This document shows positions 41,633-45,670 of a stretch of DNA of 45,670 nt, piece by piece. The stretch comes from Arminella tubonensis. Its GTDB lineage: Bacteria > Pseudomonadota > Alphaproteobacteria > Rhizobiales > Rhizobiaceae. The number at the start of each line of letters is the position of its first letter. Positions within the stretch are counted from its first letter, which is position 1. Location of the stretch: positions 1-45,670 of the forward strand of contig NZ_PCDP01000050.1 of the NCBI RefSeq assembly GCF_003240585.1, given 5' to 3'. Made by a program: the position numbers and the translations under genes. Under the pieces are notes generated by a model. That model saw only the letters and a program-made list of their open reading frames with translations. It ran no database searches and was not told where the DNA came from.

Positions 41633-42226
41633 ATGACCGCCGCGTTACCGGACCACTCGCTCGATCAGATCTTTCGTTCCGCTCGCACCTTTAACGGCTG
41701 GGCCGACCGTCCCGTGGAAGACGCTACGGTTCGCGAGATCTATGACCTCATGAAATGGGGGCCGACTTCTGCGAACTGCAGCCCCGCGCGTTTGGTTTGG
41801 GTGCGTAGCGCCTACGGAAAGGCAACGCTCGCCGGACTGGCTACGGAACCGAATAAGCCGAAAATTCTACAGGCCCCGGTCACGGTCATCATCGGCCACG
41901 ATTTGGATTTCGCCGCCGAGCTCCCAAAGCTTTTGCCTCACGCTGCTGAGGTCATGCAGCAGTACTTTGCGGCGCCGGGGTTGGCCGAGGTGACGGCGGT
42001 GCGGAACGGAACGCTGCAAGGCGCTTACCTCATCATCGCGGCGCGGGCGTTGGGACTGGACTGCGGCCCCATGTCGGGCTTCGACAATGCTGGCGTGGAT
42101 AGGGTCTTTTTTTCCAGCACGCGAATCCAGTCGAACTTTATCTGCAGCATTGGCTACGGCGATCCAACTTCCGTGTTTCCGCGCAATCCTCGCCTTAGTT
42201 TTGAGGAGGTCGGTCGTTGGGCCTAA
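41633..42226 (+). CDS. RutE/HadB-type nitroreductase
   Basis: A 197-residue flavin nitroreductase-family protein, the same size as RutE. Visible blocks are RSARTFNGWADRPVEDATVR, MKWGPTSANCSPARLVWVRS (FMN contact), and LGLDCGPMSGFDNAGVDRVF with a late FICSIGYGDP. RutE-type enzymes reduce malonic semialdehyde or related reactive compounds with NAD(P)H. No other rut genes are present, so uracil breakdown is unlikely here; detoxification of a reactive carbonyl or quinone is a reasonable guess. Confidence 0.88.
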   Translation: MTAALPDHSLDQIFRSARTFNGWADRPVEDATVREIYDLMKWGPTSANCSPARLVWVRSAYGKATLAGLATEPNKPKILQAPVTVIIGHDLDFAAELPKLLPHAAEVMQQYFAAPGLAEVTAVRNGTLQGAYLIIAARALGLDCGPMSGFDNAGVDRVFFSSTRIQSNFICSIGYGDPTSVFPRNPRLSFEEVGRWA

Positions 42227-42239
42227 CCATGGAGTAGAT

Positions 42240-42269
42240 CGGACGCGATCCGAGGAATGGAGAAGTTTT
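42240..42269 (+). promoter_or_regulatory. repeated leader before SnoaL B
   Basis: CGATCCGAGGAATGGAGAAG directly precedes the ATG at 42270, with ATCGGACG just upstream. Nearly the same sequence with extra GATCC units precedes the gene at 40968. It contains the ribosome-binding site (AATGGAGAAG). Confidence 0.6.
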
Positions 42270-42686
42270 ATGAGCATCGAAGAGAACGTCCAGATTGTAA
42301 AGGATTTCTTTGCAGCAATGGGAAGCGGCGACAAGCAAGGTCTGCTCGCTTTGGTCGCCGAAGATATTGAGTGGATCATTCCGGGCGAGTACTGGCCGCT
42401 GGCCGGTACGCACCGCGGGCATGCCGGATTGGCGGTTGTGCTTCAGAAGGCGTCCGAAGAGATAGAAATGACATACCCAGAACCCCCTGAATTCGTGGCG
42501 CAGGGGGATCGAGTAATGGTCGTCGGCGTCGCTACCGGGGAAATCAAAGCAACGAACAAGCCGTTCAAGGACGACTGGGTCTTCGCCATTACCGTTCAAA
42601 ACGGCAAGGTGACGAAGATCCGGGAGTACATCGACACCCAAGCGCTGGCGCGGGCCTCCGAGATGGACGCCTCCGGGCCGGCGTAG
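42270..42686 (+). CDS. SnoaL-like / NTF2-fold protein B
   Basis: A 138-residue cone-fold protein close to copies A (20395) and C (43664): VQIVKDFFAAMGSGDKQGLL, EDIEWIIPGEYWPLAGTHRG, EFVAQGDRVMVVGVATGEIK, and the full C-terminus TQALARASEMDASG. I chose the ATG at 42270 with its own ribosome-binding site; a long upstream open frame overlaps the nitroreductase gene. After the stop, about 40 bp of flank (including TGGCC-GGCCA hairpin arms) is also shared with copy C, showing a segmental duplication. Confidence 0.88.
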   Translation: MSIEENVQIVKDFFAAMGSGDKQGLLALVAEDIEWIIPGEYWPLAGTHRGHAGLAVVLQKASEEIEMTYPEPPEFVAQGDRVMVVGVATGEIKATNKPFKDDWVFAITVQNGKVTKIREYIDTQALARASEMDASGPA

Positions 42687-42805
42687 CGTTGGCCGTCTGC
42701 GGCCATCGGTTCGGGGTAGGGTTCGCGGGGAATCGGGGGATTTGCATCGCAACGGGGCATGAATGCCCTCCCGAAGATAATTAGAAAACAATGAAAGGAA
42801 AAGTC

Positions 42806-43558
42806 ATGGGAAAGCTAGACGGTAAGGTCGCAGTCATCACGGGGGGATCGAGCGGTATTGGCTTGGCCACAGCCAAGCGCTTCGTGGAAGAAGGTGCGCA
42901 CGTCGTGATCACTGGGCGACGAGAGAAAGAGCTGAAGGAGGCGGCAGCCATCATCAAGAGAAACCTTACGACGGTCGTGGGCGACGTGTCACGCTTGGAA
43001 GATCTGGACCGGCTCTATGCCGTCGTGAAAGAGAAGCATGGTCACATCGATGTACTCTTCGCCAACGCGGGCGCCGGTACAATCGCACCACTTGAGGCGG
43101 CTACCGAGGCACATTTCGACCAGACCTTCGACGTGAACGTAAAGGGACTGTTCTTTACGGTGCAGAAGGCCCTTCCCCTATTCAAAGATGGCGGCTCGAT
43201 TATCATGACCTCTTCGGTCACGAACGTGTTGGGGTCCCCAGGGTTTAGCGCCTACGCCGCGAGTAAGGCGGCTGTGCGCAACTTCGCGCGTGCTTGGACT
43301 ATGGAGCTGAAAGACCGCAAGATCCGCGTAAATTGTGTGAGCCCCGGGCCAATCGATACCCCGGCCTTAGAGAAGACGACGGGCCTTACCGCCGAACAGG
43401 CCAAGCAAGCGGCCGTCCAGTTCGCCTCGCAGATTCCAATGGGTCGCAGGGGCAAGCCCGAGGAAATCGCAGCTGCCGTCGTATTCCTCGCCTCCGATGA
43501 AAGCTCTTTCATCACCGGTATAGATCTCCCCGTCGATGGAGGCTTGGCGCAGGTCTAA
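42806..43558 (+). CDS. short-chain dehydrogenase/reductase 2
   Basis: A 250-residue classical SDR with TGGSSGIG (12-19), NAGAG (87-91), Tyr150/Lys154 in YAASK, and the ending VVFLASDESSFITGIDLPVD then GGLAQV. Its layout matches SDR 1 at 39609 residue for residue around the active site, indicating a paralogous pair. I chose the ATG at 42806, spaced correctly from AAAGGAAAAG; an ATG at 42791 is the alternative. It sits between SnoaL copies B and C. Confidence 0.92.
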   Translation: MGKLDGKVAVITGGSSGIGLATAKRFVEEGAHVVITGRREKELKEAAAIIKRNLTTVVGDVSRLEDLDRLYAVVKEKHGHIDVLFANAGAGTIAPLEAATEAHFDQTFDVNVKGLFFTVQKALPLFKDGGSIIMTSSVTNVLGSPGFSAYAASKAAVRNFARAWTMELKDRKIRVNCVSPGPIDTPALEKTTGLTAEQAKQAAVQFASQIPMGRRGKPEEIAAAVVFLASDESSFITGIDLPVDGGLAQV

Positions 43559-43663
43559 TACGCAGCAGATCAAGTTGTGAGAGAAATCGAAAAAATAGCA
43601 GTGGTGTCAGAGCTTTCGCGCTGAAGCTTAGACGATCCATGTAAAGGAAAAGGAGAGATTTCG

Positions 43664-44080
43664 ATGAGCATCGAAAAGAATGTCCAGATTGTAAAGGATT
43701 TTCTTGCGGCACTCGGCCGCCGCGATAAGCAAGGTCTTCTGGCGGTATCCGCGGAAGATATCGAGTGGATCATTCCGGGCGAGGACTGGCCGCTGGCAGG
43801 CACGCATCGCGGGCACGCAGAATTGGCGGATTTGCTTCAGAAGGCTAACGAAACGGTGGAAACTTCATTCCCAGAGCCCCCGGAGTTCGTTGCGCAGGGA
43901 GACCGGGTTCTGGTCATCGGTTTCGCTAGGGGGACAGTCAAAGCCACGAATAGAACGTTCGAGGACGATTGGGTCTTCGCCATGACTGTTCGAAACGACA
44001 AACTGACGAACATCCGGGAGTATGTCGACACGCAAGCACTGGCGCGGGCCTCCGAGATGGAGGCGTCCGGGCTGGCGTAG
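43664..44080 (+). CDS. SnoaL-like / NTF2-fold protein C
   Basis: A 138-residue paralogue of copies A and B: VQIVKDFLAALGRRDKQGLL, EDIEWIIPGEDWPLAGTHRG, EFVAQGDRVLVIGFARGTVK, and TQALARASEMEASG at the end. The leader GGAGAGATTTCG just before the ATG is the same as before copy A at 20395, so copy C may be the source or sister of copy A, while its 3' flank matches copy B. The family includes polyketide cyclases, isomerases and ligand-binding proteins. Confidence 0.88.
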   Translation: MSIEKNVQIVKDFLAALGRRDKQGLLAVSAEDIEWIIPGEDWPLAGTHRGHAELADLLQKANETVETSFPEPPEFVAQGDRVLVIGFARGTVKATNRTFEDDWVFAMTVRNDKLTNIREYVDTQALARASEMEASGLA

Positions 44081-44184
44081 CGCTGGCCATCTGCGGCCAT
44101 CGGGTCGGTGTAAACGGTGGATCAGTCCCGAATCGCCCCTCGCAAGCCGCGCTCATCGAATGCCCAACCATAAAGGAGATCCCG

Positions 44185-44808
44185 ATGTACGACCAATCCA
44201 AGCTATCCGAGTTGATCCGGTTCGCACGAGCCAAAAAGGGCTCCACCGTCATCGATATCTACCCAGGCGACGGCGACTGGACCCGTCTCTTCTCCGACGT
44301 CGTGGGTCCCGAAGGACGGGTCTATAACTTCGTACCGGCCGAAGTCGCCCACTTCAAGAACGATCCAGTCGGCCTCATGGGGAGGCTCGCGAAGGAGCCG
44401 GGCCGAGAGAACGTCGAAGCCGTCTCGTCGGACCTTCTGGCAATGCCGAAGGCCACGCAGCCAGCGGATGTCGTGTGGCTGCACCTTTTCTATCACGATC
44501 TCCACACCGCGCTGATCCAGAAGAAGGGTGCGACGGCGGCCGAGTTCAATCGGGCCGTCTACGAGCGGCTGAAGCCCGGCGGGTCCTACGTCATCGTCGA
44601 CCACGCTGCCGCCGCCGGGGCGGGCACGAGCGACGCACAATCGCTGCATCGGATCGACCCTGCGTCCGTCCGCGAGGAGGTGGAGGCGGCCGGCTTCGTG
44701 CTGGACGCGCAAAGCACCACGCTCGCGAACAAGGTCGATCCGCACTCGATCAAGGTGTTCGATCCATCGATCAAGGGCGAGACCGATCGTTTTGCCTTCG
44801 GTTCGTGA
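44185..44808 (+). CDS. COG4798-type predicted methyltransferase
   Basis: A 207-residue class I SAM-dependent methyltransferase-like protein. Motif I is VIDIYPGDGDWTRLF (usually D-x-G-x-G), followed by EGRVYNFVPAE, a DVVWLHLFYHDLH block and LKPGGSYVIVDHAA, the typical COG4798 pattern. The glycine loop is YPGDGD, typical for this group. I chose the ATG at 44185, preceded by AAAGGAGAT. It is the last gene of the second redox cluster. The methyl acceptor is unknown. Confidence 0.85.
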   Translation: MYDQSKLSELIRFARAKKGSTVIDIYPGDGDWTRLFSDVVGPEGRVYNFVPAEVAHFKNDPVGLMGRLAKEPGRENVEAVSSDLLAMPKATQPADVVWLHLFYHDLHTALIQKKGATAAEFNRAVYERLKPGGSYVIVDHAAAAGAGTSDAQSLHRIDPASVREEVEAAGFVLDAQSTTLANKVDPHSIKVFDPSIKGETDRFAFGS

Positions 44809-44969
44809 AGCCCTGACAGGTCAAGGCGCCGACTTCATGTCGACCTCCCCCAATGGGTGAATATGAGCCCCACAAATACAGCTTGCCGCCACGAAGTCGG
44901 CTTTGGATGAGTCCATCTGGGGGCCAGCGGTCCAAGGCGGCGCCTCGATAAAGCGTAAGGTAGTGGAAT

Positions 44970-45239
44970 ATGGCCAGAGATAGCCTCAAGCCGGATGAAC
45001 AGGCAGACTGGTCGAGCCAATCCTTGTTGGCCGATCTGCAAGATGCCTCGTTTAAATACTTTATCGAGGTCGTCAATCCACAGAACGGCCTTGTCCGCGA
45101 CCGCAACCGCGTGGGTGCGCCGGCTTCGATCGCCGCAACCGGCATGGGTTTCAGCGCCCTGCCGATCGGCGTCGCTCGCTCAGTTGTCAGCCGCGAAGAG
45201 GCGGCCGAATACACGCTGAGAACCCTCCGGTTCCTCTAG
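44970..45239 (+). pseudogene. glucoamylase-family protein (COG5368 type) N-terminus, cut by IS5
   Basis: The frame reads LLADLQDASFKYFIEVVNPQ, NGLVRDRNRVGAPASIAATG, MGFSALPIGVARSVVSREEA and AEYTLRTLRFL before hitting a stop at the edge of the IS5 element at 45245. This is the beginning of the COG5368/Glycoamylase family (usually over 400 residues; LQxxSFxYFxExxxPxxGLVxDR). Only the first 89 codons remain before the element; the rest may lie beyond it, outside the window. Confidence 0.8.
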
Positions 45240-45244
45240 GCTTT

Positions 45245-45670
45245 GGTGCACGGATCATTCAGTTGTCGTGATTTATTCGAGCGGGGATCTCAATAGCCGG
45301 TCTGTCGCAGTCATGCCTTTCAAACGCAATGCCGCCCGCCGTCATCACATCGGCAAGATGAAGTTCAAGGTGACGAACTGGTCGGAATATGAGGCGGGGC
45401 TTCGGCGACGTGGAGGCTTGACCTTGTGGCTGACACCGGAGGCGCTTGCGATGTGGTCAGCTCCAAGACGCAAGACCCGTGGTGGCCAGCCTCGCTATTC
45501 TGATCTTGCGATCGAGACAGCCTTGTCCCTGGGCATGGTGTCAGGCCTGCGGTTGCGGCAGGCCGAAGGCTTTCTGAAATCGATACTGCAATTGATGGGG
45601 TTGGCACTCCCTGTCCCCGATCATACCACGCTCAGCCGTCGGGCACGGACGTGGCAATCGCTCAGCAAAC
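45245..45670 (+). mobile_element. IS5-family insertion sequence B, right end outside the window
   Basis: The left end GGTGCACGGATCA (45245-45257) is identical to the left end of the element at 36232. The transposase begins at 45313. The right end lies beyond 45670. Confidence 0.8.
45313..45670 (+). CDS. IS5-family transposase, C-terminus outside the window
   Basis: An open frame from an ATG at 45313 to the window edge (119 codons seen): MPFKRNAARRHHIGKMKFKV, then APRRKTRGGQPRYSDLAIET and LPVPDHTTLSRRARTW. It is strongly similar to the first 118 residues of the transposase at 36302-37300. The catalytic residues lie beyond the window. No frame break is seen in the visible part. Confidence 0.9.
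   Translation, partial: MPFKRNAARRHHIGKMKFKVTNWSEYEAGLRRRGGLTLWLTPEALAMWSAPRRKTRGGQPRYSDLAIETALSLGMVSGLRLRQAEGFLKSILQLMGLALPVPDHTTLSRRARTWQSLSK

Noticed and set aside
1..45670. CRISPR arrays, tRNA or rRNA genes, and a replication origin (repABC)
   Set aside because: No regularly spaced direct repeats, no cloverleaf-like sequences and no RepA, RepB or RepC-type proteins were seen anywhere in the window.

Overview
The window looks like an accessory replicon or genomic island of an alphaproteobacterium, most likely Rhizobiales. This is inferred from protein style: rhizobial-type small exported His/Tyr-rich proteins, a DUF1612 (RHE_PE00001-type) protein, PotABCD-like transport genes, several vapBC-type loci, IS5-family elements and high-GC coding. 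No rRNA, tRNA or CRISPR array was seen. Intact operons alternate with many decayed gene fragments.

Layout. 1-9240: small exported or hypothetical proteins, a DUF4143 ATPase, a PHB-depolymerase-type esterase, a diguanylate cyclase, two paralogous His-rich exported proteins each followed by a hairpin, a frame-broken lipoprotein and an orphan BrnA-like antitoxin. 9250-10250: remnants of a phage terminase and an SDR. 10504-16422: an intact unit of an MTAP/PNP-type nucleoside phosphorylase with a complete spermidine/putrescine-class ABC importer, facing a LacI-family regulator across twin palindromic operators. 16530-17130: LysR and nucleotidyltransferase remnants. 17263-24085: a redox cluster (TetR, two F420-reductase-like NADP proteins, an epimerase-like SDR, a SnoaL-like protein, a Tat-exported DUF1579-like protein, an MDR dehydrogenase and a LysR regulator).

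24441-37500 is a mobile, toxin-antitoxin-rich zone. It holds an MNT-HEPN protein, a dead TacA/TacT-like pair, vapBC, a FitAB-like pair, a Phd/VapC pair, a broken serine recombinase, two closely related tyrosine recombinases that are both broken, two copies of a short element with 40-bp-spaced motifs, an IS630 scrap, remnants of ligD, ddl, MFS, LysR and TetR genes, and an IS5 nest that cuts a DUF1612 gene.

37642-44808 is a second redox cluster: AraC regulator, SDR, GFA-type zinc protein, F420-reductase-like protein, RutE-type nitroreductase, SnoaL, SDR, SnoaL and a COG4798-type methyltransferase, all but the regulator on the plus strand. It shares paralogues and leader sequences with the first redox cluster. 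The window ends in a glucoamylase-type gene cut by a second IS5 element.

How the parts fit (inference): the phosphorylase/ABC unit probably imports and phosphorolyses a nucleoside or related amine under LacI control. The two redox clusters look like stress or xenobiotic detoxification modules that spread by duplication. The central zone shows repeated rounds of insertion, deletion and decay, with addiction modules remaining functional beside dead recombinases.
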